Positions 54,576 through 62,738 of a stretch of DNA of 64,000 nt are shown here, one piece after another. The translations under genes and the position numbers were made by a program. The notes under the pieces were generated by a model that did not search any database, was not told the DNA's origin, and worked only from the letters and a program-made list of their open reading frames with translations. Source of the DNA: an uncultured Methylocystaceae bacterium (GTDB lineage: Bacteria > Pseudomonadota > Alphaproteobacteria > Rhizobiales > Beijerinckiaceae); the NCBI GenBank assembly GCA_903870245.1, contig CAIQCB010000052.1:1-64000 (forward strand), read 5' to 3'. Numbering within the stretch: the first letter of the stretch is position 1; each line of letters opens with the position of its first letter.

Positions 54576-54627
54576 CCAATGAAACGGGCCAATGAAACGG
54601 GCCGTTGGAACGGGCCGTTGGAACGCG
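54576..54627 (+). repeat. Four 13-base tandem repeats in the crtD leader
   Basis: CCAATGAAACGGG occurs twice, then CCGTTGGAACGGG and CCGTTGGAACGCG follow without a gap. The array lies 23 bases before the chosen crtD ATG (54651). Because 13 is not a multiple of three, copy changes would shift any upstream-initiated frame. Confidence 0.85.
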
Positions 54628-54650
54628 CGAACCCGCCGGGGGCGACAATC

Positions 54651-56180
54651 ATGCGAAGGCAGCGCGTCATCGTGATCGGCGCAGGAGTCGGCGGACTGGT
54701 CGCCGCCCTGCTGCTGGCGGCGGAAGGACTCGATGTGACCGTCATCGAGCGCGCCGCCGGACCGGGGGGAAAGATGCGGCGCGTCGAAGCCGGAGGCCTG
54801 TTGCTCGACGCCGGCCCGACCGTGTTCACCATGCGATGGGTTTTCGAGCAGATTTTCGCGGAGGCCGGCGCGACGCTCTGCGACCATGTGCGCCTGCAAC
54901 GCGCGCAAACGCTGGCCCGTCACTGGTGGCGAGATGGCGCGCAACTCGATCTCTTCGCCGACCGCGACCGAAGCGCCGATGCGATTGGCGCCTTCGCCGG
55001 AGCAGCGGAAGCGGCGGCTTTTGTGCGCTTTTGCGCGCGGGCCCGATCAATCTATGAGTCGCTGCGAGATTCCTTCATTCTGGCCGAGCGGCCCGGTCCA
55101 ATTGATCTGGTGCGCCACGCCGGCTTCGCAGGGCTGCCGCAACTGCTGCGCATATCGCCATTCGCGACAATGTGGGACGAACTCGGAAAATATTTTCGCG
55201 ACCCACGCCTGCGCCAGCTTTTCGGGCGATACGCGACCTATTGCGGCTCCTCGCCTTTTGCCGCGCCGGCGACGCTCATGCTCGTCGCGCATGTCGAATT
55301 GGACGGCGTATGGCGACTGGCGGGCGGCATGCACAGTCTCGCGATTGCTCTCGCGGGTCTGGCGCAGACGCGCGGCGCGACCTTTCTCTATGGTCGCGAG
55401 GCGCAAAGGATTCTTGTGTCGGCAGGACGGGCCAGCGGCGTCCTGCTCGCCGACGGCGAAACGGTCGAAGCCGACGCCGTCATCATGAACGGCGATGTCG
55501 CGGCGTTGCGCAGCGGCTTGTTCGGCCACGAGGCGCAGGACGCCGCCGGCGGCGGGTCAAATGCGCAACCGTCGCTATCGGCGATGACGCTTGCAATGCG
55601 GGCGAGCGCAAGAGGCGCGCCGCTCGTTCACCACAATGTGTTCTTCTCTGAAGATTACCGCGCCGAATTTGACGATATCTTTACTCGCCGGCGCTTGCCG
55701 AAAGCGCCCACGATCTATGTCTGCGCACAGGATCGCGAGGACGATCCCGCCGCCCGCGACGAGGAAAGACTTTTCGCGCTTGTCAATGCGCCGGCGGGGC
55801 GCGACGCCCTGGAGCTTTCGCCCGAGGAGTTGAACCGATGCGAAGAGACAATCTTTGGAAGGCTCTCGGATTGCGGTCTGCATGTCAGCGCCACGGCGAC
55901 GCGCCGAACCTCGCCGGCGGATTTTGCGCGTCTCTTCCCGGCGACGCAGGGGGCGATTTACGGACAGGCCTCGCATGGATGGATGGCGTCGTTTACGCGT
56001 CCGGGCGCGCGGACGAACCTGCCGGGTCTTTATCTCGCGGGGGGCAGCGTGCATCCGGGACCGGGAGCGCCGATGGCGGCGATCTCGGGACGGGGCGCTG
56101 CCCGTCGGGCGATGATGGACCTGCGTTCGATGCGGCCGTTGCGCCGGGCGGCTATCGCTGGTGGTACGTCGACGCGCTGA
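54651..56180 (+). CDS. crtD: Methoxyneurosporene/hydroxyneurosporene 3,4-desaturase
   Basis: This 509-residue flavoprotein of the CrtI/CrtD family has dinucleotide-binding RVIVIGAGVGGLVAALLLAA, EAGGLLLDAGPTVFTMRWVF and the C-terminal LYLAGGSVHPGPGAPMAAIS. ATG 54651 is the start used by the family (RRQRVIVIG); the open frame upstream passes through the tandem repeats. Its last 200 bases overlap the crtC reading frame. Confidence 0.92.
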   Translation: MRRQRVIVIGAGVGGLVAALLLAAEGLDVTVIERAAGPGGKMRRVEAGGLLLDAGPTVFTMRWVFEQIFAEAGATLCDHVRLQRAQTLARHWWRDGAQLDLFADRDRSADAIGAFAGAAEAAAFVRFCARARSIYESLRDSFILAERPGPIDLVRHAGFAGLPQLLRISPFATMWDELGKYFRDPRLRQLFGRYATYCGSSPFAAPATLMLVAHVELDGVWRLAGGMHSLAIALAGLAQTRGATFLYGREAQRILVSAGRASGVLLADGETVEADAVIMNGDVAALRSGLFGHEAQDAAGGGSNAQPSLSAMTLAMRASARGAPLVHHNVFFSEDYRAEFDDIFTRRRLPKAPTIYVCAQDREDDPAARDEERLFALVNAPAGRDALELSPEELNRCEETIFGRLSDCGLHVSATATRRTSPADFARLFPATQGAIYGQASHGWMASFTRPGARTNLPGLYLAGGSVHPGPGAPMAAISGRGAARRAMMDLRSMRPLRRAAIAGGTSTR

Positions 56181-57031
56181 GCGACGACGGCGCCTATTCG
56201 CTCACTGTCATCGCTTTCATCGGCAGCGTTTTCTCTCCCTATTACGCATGGTCGAACTGGGCCGACCCCTATCGCCATTGCGCAGTCAATGTTGCGCTTT
56301 ATGGCGCACGCGGCGCCCGCTGGGCGATGACGGAACGGGGTCGCGCCAGTCTCCATCGATCAACCGACATGCTGGCGATTGGACCAAGTTCGCTACACTG
56401 GCGCAACGGCGCGCTGATCATCCGAATCGATGAAATCGCCGCGCCGATCCCCAAACCGATACGCGGCGAAATCATCATCGAGCCTTTGGGAATCAACCAG
56501 CGCGTCTTCACGCTCGAAGCGCTGGGCGCGCATTGCTGGCGACCGATCGCGCCGGTCGCTCGCGCCGCGGTTAATCTGCAGTCGCCCGATCTGCGATGGC
56601 GCGGACACGCCTATGTGGATACGAACGCGGGCGATGAGCCGCTTGAAAAGGCGTTCTCATCATGGACATGGGCGCGAGCGCGAATCGGCGACGGCGCAGC
56701 GATTTTCTACGACGCGGAGAAGCGACGCGAGCCGCCGCTCGCTCTGGCGTTGCGCGTCAACGCCGCCGGCGAATTGGAGGAGCGGGAGTCGCCGCCGGTT
56801 GCGCCCTTGCCGAAAACGAAATGGCTTCTGTCGCGACGCACCCGCGCGCCCGGGGGCGTTGCGAGAGTCCTGCGCGATTACGAAGACACGCCTTTTTATT
56901 CGCGCTCGCTGGTTACAAGCGTCATCGACGGCTCGCCCGTCGAATGGATGCACGAGAGCTTGTCGCTTGATCGCTTCGCCAATCCGATAGTGCGCTTGAT
57001 GTTGCCTTTCCGTATGCCGCGGCGTGGCTGA
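55979..57031 (+). CDS. crtC: Carotenoid 1,2-hydratase
   Basis: Family similarity begins at APGGYRWWYVDALSDDGAYS (about 56140) and continues through LTVIAFIGSVFSPYYAWSNW, VNVALYG and KTKWLLSRRTR. The enzyme adds water to the 1,2 double bond of neurosporene or lycopene. No ATG, GTG or TTG lies in this frame between 55979 and the start of homology, so either translation begins 200 bases inside crtD (350 aa), or a non-standard codon or a small indel near 56112-56125 hides the true start (an out-of-frame ATGATG lies there). Confidence 0.88.
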   Translation: MDGVVYASGRADEPAGSLSRGGQRASGTGSADGGDLGTGRCPSGDDGPAFDAAVAPGGYRWWYVDALSDDGAYSLTVIAFIGSVFSPYYAWSNWADPYRHCAVNVALYGARGARWAMTERGRASLHRSTDMLAIGPSSLHWRNGALIIRIDEIAAPIPKPIRGEIIIEPLGINQRVFTLEALGAHCWRPIAPVARAAVNLQSPDLRWRGHAYVDTNAGDEPLEKAFSSWTWARARIGDGAAIFYDAEKRREPPLALALRVNAAGELEERESPPVAPLPKTKWLLSRRTRAPGGVARVLRDYEDTPFYSRSLVTSVIDGSPVEWMHESLSLDRFANPIVRLMLPFRMPRRG

Positions 57032-57035
57032 TTCG

Positions 57036-57179
57036 TCAGTCCGTCTTCAAGGGGGGCTTCTGCTGCTGACCCAGACGCGCGCGGGTTTTACGGATCGACC
57101 AGAGTTGCCAGGCGCCGAAGACAAAGACCAGCCCAAAGGAGGACGCCATCTCCACAAGTCCGAAGACGTAGTCAGACAT
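57036..57179 (-). CDS. 47-residue membrane peptide downstream of crtB
   Basis: ATG 57179 follows GGAG by nine bases and lies 17 bases after the crtB stop, so it is probably co-transcribed with crtI-crtB. The peptide opens MSDYVFGLVEMASSFGLVFV, continues as one membrane helix, then a basic, Gln-rich tail ending KPPLKTD. No family name is known to me. Its stop is four bases from the convergent crtC stop. Confidence 0.6.
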   Translation of the reverse strand: MSDYVFGLVEMASSFGLVFVFGAWQLWSIRKTRARLGQQQKPPLKTD

Positions 57180-57196
57180 GATGCATATCTCCGGCG

Positions 57197-58243
57197 CTAT
57201 TCCCCGAAACGCTCAGCGCGTTCGAGCCTTTCGAACATCTCGATCATGAAAATGAATTGCGCGCCCATGCCGGGGCGCGGCGCGGCAAGACTGCGCGCCG
57301 GCTCCCGCGCAATGGCCTCGATCAGAAAAGCGGCCGCCTCAAGCGCCGCAGACCCGTCATCGCGCGATAGCAAAGGCGATACCGCAAGCGCCTTGCCAAA
57401 CAGGGCAAGCTTGCGACCGGCCCCGACCCGCGCCCGATTCGACACGGAGTCGAGGCTATGGCGGCGGACGAGTTCCCGACCGATATCGGCGTAGAGAAAC
57501 GCCGCCGCGAGAATTGCCGGACGACAGCTTTTCGGCAGACGCGCCACGCCGGGTCGGGCGCGCGCATAGAGTCGATCAGCCTCTCTCAACAGACGCGCGA
57601 CGACCTGTTTCACCGCAGGGCAGGCGACAGGATTACTGAGAAAAGCGTCAGGATCGACGCCGGCTTCCCGCAGCCATGCAAGCGGCAGGTAAAGCCGGCC
57701 GGCGCGCGCGTCCTCGCCGACATCGCGGGCGATATTGGTGAGTTGCATGGCGACGCCAAGATCGCTGGCGCGCGCCAGCGTCAGTGCGTCGCGAGCGCCC
57801 ATCATCAGCGACATCATCACGCCGACGGCGCCAGCGACGCGCATGGCGTAGGCGTGAAGATCCGCAATCGTCTCATAACGCCGGCCCTCGGCGTCCCACG
57901 CGAGGCCTTCGAGCAAGGCCTCGGGAACTAGGCGTGGGATCGCATGATCCCGCATTACGTCGGCGATAGCGCGATCCTCCGGCGAATCGTGCGGACGTCC
58001 GTCGCAGGCGCGGGCGAGACGCGCGCGCAGGCGCGTCACCGCGACATGCGACCCCGCATCAAGATCAACGGCGTCGTCGGACAAGCGACAGAAAGCGTAG
58101 AGACCGTAGGCCGGTTTTCGCACGCGCGGCGGCAACGCCAGCGAGGCGAGGTGAAAGGAACGGGAGCCGGCGCGAATTGCGGCGGCGCAATGCGCATGGT
58201 CGGCGGCCGTGGCGAAGCAACGGTCAGGCGAAAACGGAAGCAT
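57197..58243 (-). CDS. crtB: Phytoene synthase
   Basis: This 348-residue squalene/phytoene synthase has first Asp-rich motif CRLSDDAVD and second motif NIARDVGEDARAGRLYLPLA. It condenses two geranylgeranyl diphosphates. ATG 58243 overlaps the crtI stop by 20 bases, which decides the start against the longer open frame. Confidence 0.95.
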   Translation of the reverse strand: MLPFSPDRCFATAADHAHCAAAIRAGSRSFHLASLALPPRVRKPAYGLYAFCRLSDDAVDLDAGSHVAVTRLRARLARACDGRPHDSPEDRAIADVMRDHAIPRLVPEALLEGLAWDAEGRRYETIADLHAYAMRVAGAVGVMMSLMMGARDALTLARASDLGVAMQLTNIARDVGEDARAGRLYLPLAWLREAGVDPDAFLSNPVACPAVKQVVARLLREADRLYARARPGVARLPKSCRPAILAAAFLYADIGRELVRRHSLDSVSNRARVGAGRKLALFGKALAVSPLLSRDDGSAALEAAAFLIEAIAREPARSLAAPRPGMGAQFIFMIEMFERLERAERFGE

Positions 58244-59744
58244 GCGGCGCCACCTTGTCGAGAATTCGCGCAGAAGAGAGAACGCCCGGAAGGCCAGCTC
58301 CCGGATGGGTGCCGGCGCCAACGAGGAAAAGATTGCGAATATCCTCGCTGGCGTTATGCGGCCGGAACCAGGCGCTCTGGGTGAGGATCGGCTCCAGCCC
58401 AAAGGCGGCGCCGCGATAGGCGTTGAGGTCCGTCTCGAAATTCAGCGGCGTCGCGACGCGCGAGGTCACAAGATATTCCGAAAGACCGGGAAGCAGGCTC
58501 GCCTCCAGCGCCCCGGCGATTCTTTGCCGATAGCTTTCAGCCAGCCTCGACCAATCCTGTCCGCCTTCGAGGTTGGGAACGGGCGAAAGAACATAAAACG
58601 CGTCGCACCCGGGGGGAGCCAGCCCGGGGTCCGTGGCCGTCGGTCGATGAAGGTAGAGGCTGAAATCCTGCGCGAGGATTTTTCGCTGGAATATGTCCTT
58701 CAGCAACTCGCGATAGCGCGGCCCCATGAGGATGGTGTGATGCGCGACTTCGTCATAGCGCCGCCGAACCCCAAAATACCACAGGAACAGACCCATCGAA
58801 TAATGCGCGCGATCAATCTTGCGATCGCTCCAGCGACGGCGCGTCGAGGGGGGGAGAAGATGGCGATAGGTCCATGCGGAGTCGGCGTTGGAGACTACGA
58901 TATCGGCGTCAATCCTCTCTCCGTCGGCAAGCCGCACGCCCTTTGCGACGCCATTCTCGACGATGATTGAGCCAACCTCGCAGTTGCAGCGGATGCGGCC
59001 GCCCTGACCCTCGATTAGACCGGCGAGGCCCGCAACCAGCGCGCCTGTGCCGCCCATGGCGTAATGCACGCCCCAGCGCTTTTCGAGCGCGGCGATCAGA
59101 CAATAGATGGCGCTGGCCCGGAAGGGATTGCCGCCGATCAACAGGGGATGGAAGCTGAAAATGGTGCGCAGACGCTCGTTGCGAAAATACTGCGACACCA
59201 GCGCGTAAACGCTGCGATAGCCCTGCAACCGAATGAGATCCGGCGCAATGCGCGCCATATCGAGCGGCGACAGAAAGGGCGCATCGCCAAGCTGCTCGAA
59301 ACCAATACGGCAAATCTCGCGGCTCCTGTCCATGAAACGCATGAACCCGTCAACATCCCCAGGAGAGAAACGCGCAACCTCCTCGCGCATCGCCGACATG
59401 TCGCCGCTGTAGTCGAAGCTGGCGCCGTCGTCGAAACGGATGCGGTAAAAGGGAGACATCGCCCTGAGTTCGACGTCGTCGGCCATATTGCGGCCGCACA
59501 GCGCCCATAGCTCCTCGAAAAGAAAGGGCGCCGTGACGATGGTTGGGCCGGCGTCAAATGTAAAGCCAGATTGACGGTAGACGGATGCGCGACCGCCAGG
59601 AGCGCCGAGTTTCTCGACAACCGTAACCTGATATCCCTTTACTCCCAGACGGATAGCTGCAGCCAAGCCACCAAATCCGCTGCCGATCACGACCGCCCGC
59701 GCGCGCGGAGCTTGCGTCTGAAGGGGCCTTTCAAGCGTCAACAT
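58224..59744 (-). CDS. crtI: Phytoene desaturase
   Basis: This 506-residue FAD enzyme has AVVIGSGFGGLAAAIRLGVK, FTFDAGPTIVTAPFLFEELW and C-terminal LFLVGAGTHPGAGLPGVLSS. It makes neurosporene or lycopene for CrtC, D and F. The start is ATG 59744. A PpsR-like site overlaps the start codon. Confidence 0.95.
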   Translation of the reverse strand: MLTLERPLQTQAPRARAVVIGSGFGGLAAAIRLGVKGYQVTVVEKLGAPGGRASVYRQSGFTFDAGPTIVTAPFLFEELWALCGRNMADDVELRAMSPFYRIRFDDGASFDYSGDMSAMREEVARFSPGDVDGFMRFMDRSREICRIGFEQLGDAPFLSPLDMARIAPDLIRLQGYRSVYALVSQYFRNERLRTIFSFHPLLIGGNPFRASAIYCLIAALEKRWGVHYAMGGTGALVAGLAGLIEGQGGRIRCNCEVGSIIVENGVAKGVRLADGERIDADIVVSNADSAWTYRHLLPPSTRRRWSDRKIDRAHYSMGLFLWYFGVRRRYDEVAHHTILMGPRYRELLKDIFQRKILAQDFSLYLHRPTATDPGLAPPGCDAFYVLSPVPNLEGGQDWSRLAESYRQRIAGALEASLLPGLSEYLVTSRVATPLNFETDLNAYRGAAFGLEPILTQSAWFRPHNASEDIRNLFLVGAGTHPGAGLPGVLSSARILDKVAPHASVFA

Positions 59745-59753
59745 ATGTGGACA
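59736..59753. promoter_or_regulatory. PpsR/CrtJ-like site at the crtI start
   Basis: On minus, TGTCCACATATGTTGACG is TGT-N12-ACG and contains the crtI ATG. The match is one base off consensus and the position is unusual, so it is weaker than the other boxes. The rest of the 241-base gap to 59985 shows no further element, apart from a half-site TGTGCAAATT near 59930. Confidence 0.4.
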
Positions 59754-59985
59754 CTAGCTCGACTGCCAGTTTTGATCAACTCGGTTGCGACGCGTTCGGA
59801 GCCGACTGCCGGGACCGACAATCCGGGGATCAATCCGAATCGGACCGCCCGGTCGCCGTCCGCCCGCCGGGCCATTTTCATAAATTACGCATCCGCCGGG
59901 ACACTTGCCGGACGAGGGATAAGGGATATGTGCAAATTAACCCTGGCCTATCGGGCGAACCTTGGCGCTTGAGGACACCGCAAAA

Positions 59986-60387
59986 ATGATCGTCGCCATT
60001 GTGTTTGCCGGAGTCGCCGCATCCTTGCTGGTTCTGGATATCTTTTGGCTCTCGACCATGGCCAAAAGACTCTATCGACCCGAACTGGGAGACATGATCG
60101 CCGACAAGTTCAGACCTGCGCCGGCAATCTGCTTTTACCTTGTCTATGTTATCGGCGTGACCTATTTCGCCGCGCTTCCTGCGCTTGAGGCCTCCTCCGG
60201 CGTCAAGGCGCTGATTGATGGAGCCCTGCTCGGCGGCCTTGCCTACTCGACCTATGATCTCACCAATCACGCGACGTTGAAACGCTGGTCGCTGCGCGTC
60301 ACGCTCATCGATATTGCCTGGGGCATTACTCTCTCCGCAGTCGCCGCCTATTGTGGTTATCTTGCAGGGTCATCTTTCCTGCAATAA
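59986..60387 (+). CDS. DUF2177 membrane protein
   Basis: This 133-residue protein has four hydrophobic helices, with LLVLDIFWLSTMAKRLYRPE and GGLAYSTYDLTNHATLKRW typical of DUF2177. The function is unknown. Members often sit beside the FAD/DUF1365/cyclopropane-synthase genes that follow. ATG 59986 has GAGGA ten bases before it; a TTG at 59962 is possible. It overlaps the convergent DUF1295 gene by 18 bases. Confidence 0.8.
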   Translation: MIVAIVFAGVAASLLVLDIFWLSTMAKRLYRPELGDMIADKFRPAPAICFYLVYVIGVTYFAALPALEASSGVKALIDGALLGGLAYSTYDLTNHATLKRWSLRVTLIDIAWGITLSAVAAYCGYLAGSSFLQ

Positions 60388-61179
60388 TCGCGCTATGGCC
60401 TTTTTTCCGAATGGAAAAAAAGCATCAACGCGTTGTCGGTAGGCGTCGAAAGCCTGGGGTCTCGTCTCCATCATGTGCTTTTCGAGAGGCGGTATGCCCG
60501 AAACATGCACTAGCAACCAATACATCATCAGCGGTCCCAGAATGGCGAAAAAGCCCAGAGGCCAGTGTCCGCCCGGATCGATCGCCATCATCGCTACGCC
60601 AACCCAGAAAAGCCATTGGAAGAAATAATTCGGGTGCCTCGATACGCCCCATAGCCCGACGTCGCATACGAGATCGGGGCGTCGAGTCTGCTTGAAAATT
60701 CTGAGCTGACGGTCTGAAACGGTCTCCCCGAAGATTGCGATGACAATCAAAATCAGACCAACACAATCGAAAGGACGACCAAAGAGCGCCGGATTTCTTG
60801 CGGCCAGGAAAACGGTCAAGCTCAGGACGAATCCGCAAAAGGCCTGGATTTGAAGAAATAGATAAAGTCGCGACCTGTAACTGTCGCCCCAGTTTTTTTG
60901 GAGCGCCAGATATCGCGGATCATCCGCAGAACGCCCGGCTCTCCTTGCCAAATCGGCGGCCAATCTCAAAAAAGCGACGAGGACGCAAAGACCAACGATA
61001 ATTTGACGCGTGGAGAGAGTCGTAAAATTGAAAGGCGCCCAGGCCGCCACGCATCCCGCGAGCCCGACGGAAAGAGACCAGATCGCATCAATCCAGCCCG
61101 CCTGTCCGGTTTTGAAGCGGACAAACCAAGCCAGAGACATCATTGCCCCATGTATCAGCAAAAGTGCTGCTAAAATCAT
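60370..61179 (-). CDS. DUF1295 / steroid-5-alpha-reductase-like membrane protein
   Basis: This 269-residue, six- or seven-helix protein has the DUF1295 strings GVSRHPNYFFQWLFWVGVA and IPPLEKHMMETRPQAFDAYR. The family is thought to act on lipid substrates with a reduced nicotinamide cofactor; the specific reaction is unknown. It is divergent from the FAD-protein gene and convergent with the DUF2177 gene. Confidence 0.85.
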   Translation of the reverse strand: MILAALLLIHGAMMSLAWFVRFKTGQAGWIDAIWSLSVGLAGCVAAWAPFNFTTLSTRQIIVGLCVLVAFLRLAADLARRAGRSADDPRYLALQKNWGDSYRSRLYLFLQIQAFCGFVLSLTVFLAARNPALFGRPFDCVGLILIVIAIFGETVSDRQLRIFKQTRRPDLVCDVGLWGVSRHPNYFFQWLFWVGVAMMAIDPGGHWPLGFFAILGPLMMYWLLVHVSGIPPLEKHMMETRPQAFDAYRQRVDAFFPFGKKAIARLLQER

Positions 61180-61403
61180 GGCTTGTGACTTTTATTCACG
61201 CCTTTTCAAACCTATTCACGCCGCGGTCGAGGCTGCGGATTGGATGGATGGCCGTCACTCCGGAATATTATCAACTTACCAGAACATCACAACGGGAAAC
61301 CATGATTAGATGCGCGATCGACCGGAAACATTGGACAAGGCGCGGCCCGGGCTGGACGGCCCGGGTTGCAGCGCTACATTAATCTGATGTCAAGGACGCG
61401 CAT
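61180..61403. other. Divergent promoter region with a leader hairpin
   Basis: No gene is supported here. A stem (61342-61352 with 61359-61369, 11 pairs including two G-U, built on two CCCGGG) lies 34 bases before the FAD-protein start. No T-run follows. I could not find a convincing ECF-sigma promoter. Confidence 0.4.
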
Positions 61404-62738
61404 TTGACCTCTGAAATCCCTCAACCAAAACTCAAAATTGCAGTCATCGGCAGCGGCATTTCAGGCCTTTCCGCAGCCTGGCTGCTGAGCAAAAAACATG
61501 ATGTGACAGTATATGAATCCAATTCTTATATAGGCGGTCACACCAACACGGTCGATATTCTCGATGCGGGTGAAAAAATAGCCGTTGACACGGGCTTTAT
61601 CGTCTACAATGAGCCAGCCTATCCTAATCTAACCCGACTATTCGATCACTTGGGCGTGGAGACCGTTGCGACGGAAATGTCGTTCTCCGTCTCCGTCGCG
61701 CAAGGCGCTCTCGAATACGCGGGAAATGGACTTGACCGACTCTTCGCCCAGAGAAGGAACATCGTAAGCGCACGCTTTTGGCGCATGTTGCTGGATGTAA
61801 GAAGATTTTACAAGCATGCGCCGATTGACGCTGCAACCTCCAGCGACATGACGCTTGGTGAATATCTGATAACGCACCGGTATAGTCATGCTTTTATTGA
61901 AGATCATCTATACCCTATGGCGGCGGCAATCTGGTCTATGTCTCCCGCCCGCGTTAGTGAATATCCATTTGCGCCCTTTATTAATTTCTGCGTGAATCAT
62001 GGATTATTATTATTTAGAAACAGACCGCTCTGGCGCACGGTAAGGGGCGGGAGCCGTGAATATGTTAAAAAAATCACAGAAAACTTTACCAATGCTGTCC
62101 GCCTCGACGATCCAGTCGAAAGGGTCATCCGTCATCCAGATTGTGTAGAAATCAAAAGCCGGCGAGGATCTCAACAATTTGATCAGGTCGTTATATGCAG
62201 CCATGCTGACCAGACATTGGGAATGCTCGCGGATCCGGATGAGGCCGAAAAGGAATTGCTTGGTTGTTTCCACTATACCGAGAACAAAACGCTTCTCCAT
62301 TGCGATCCTGCCTTGATGCCGAGAAACAGGAGCGTGTGGTCAAGCTGGAATTACCTGTCTGAAAACAGGAGGCTGGACCCGGCACTGACCGTGACATACT
62401 GGATGAATAGTTTGCAAGGGCTCAAAACCGGACGACCGTTATTCGTCTCGCTTAATCCCTATATCCAGCCTCGTGCTGATATGGTTTATAAAGAGATGAC
62501 CTATCATCATCCGATATTCAATCAGGAAACCCTCGCCGCCCAGAAGAAGCTCTGGTCTCTGCAAGGCCGTCGACGCACCTGGTTCTGCGGATCCTATTTC
62601 GGTTTTGGTTTTCATGAAGACGCCTTGCAGTCAGGCCTCGCCGTGGCGGAGCAATTATCGGGGGCGCGCCGACCCTGGCAGGTAGCAGACGAGTCAGCGC
62701 GCATCGTCATTTCCGACCATGAAACGATCCGCCCATGA
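61404..62738 (+). CDS. FAD-dependent amine-oxidase-like protein (COG2907)
   Basis: This 444-residue flavoprotein has IAVIGSGISGLSAAWLLSKK, YIGGHTNTVD, DTGFIVYNEPAYPNL and YPMAAAIWSMSPARV, the pattern of the COG2907 NAD(P)-binding/FAD family. Members are usually encoded with DUF1365 and a cyclopropane-fatty-acid-synthase-like enzyme and are implicated in fatty-acid modification. The start is TTG 61404 with AAGGA seven bases upstream. Base composition is AT-richer than the PGC. It overlaps DUF1365 by four bases. Confidence 0.82.
   Translation: MTSEIPQPKLKIAVIGSGISGLSAAWLLSKKHDVTVYESNSYIGGHTNTVDILDAGEKIAVDTGFIVYNEPAYPNLTRLFDHLGVETVATEMSFSVSVAQGALEYAGNGLDRLFAQRRNIVSARFWRMLLDVRRFYKHAPIDAATSSDMTLGEYLITHRYSHAFIEDHLYPMAAAIWSMSPARVSEYPFAPFINFCVNHGLLLFRNRPLWRTVRGGSREYVKKITENFTNAVRLDDPVERVIRHPDCVEIKSRRGSQQFDQVVICSHADQTLGMLADPDEAEKELLGCFHYTENKTLLHCDPALMPRNRSVWSSWNYLSENRRLDPALTVTYWMNSLQGLKTGRPLFVSLNPYIQPRADMVYKEMTYHHPIFNQETLAAQKKLWSLQGRRRTWFCGSYFGFGFHEDALQSGLAVAEQLSGARRPWQVADESARIVISDHETIRP

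Noticed and set aside
54576-54627. CRISPR-like repeats
   Set aside because: The units are directly contiguous 13-mers without spacers, so this is a simple tandem array.
59745-59985. RpoE-ChrR type promoter before the DUF2177 gene
   Set aside because: TGATCA occurs, but no suitable -10 lies at the required distance.
61010-61309. 99-codon plus ORF before the FAD-protein gene
   Set aside because: Most of it is antisense to the DUF1295 gene, and the remainder has no conserved features.
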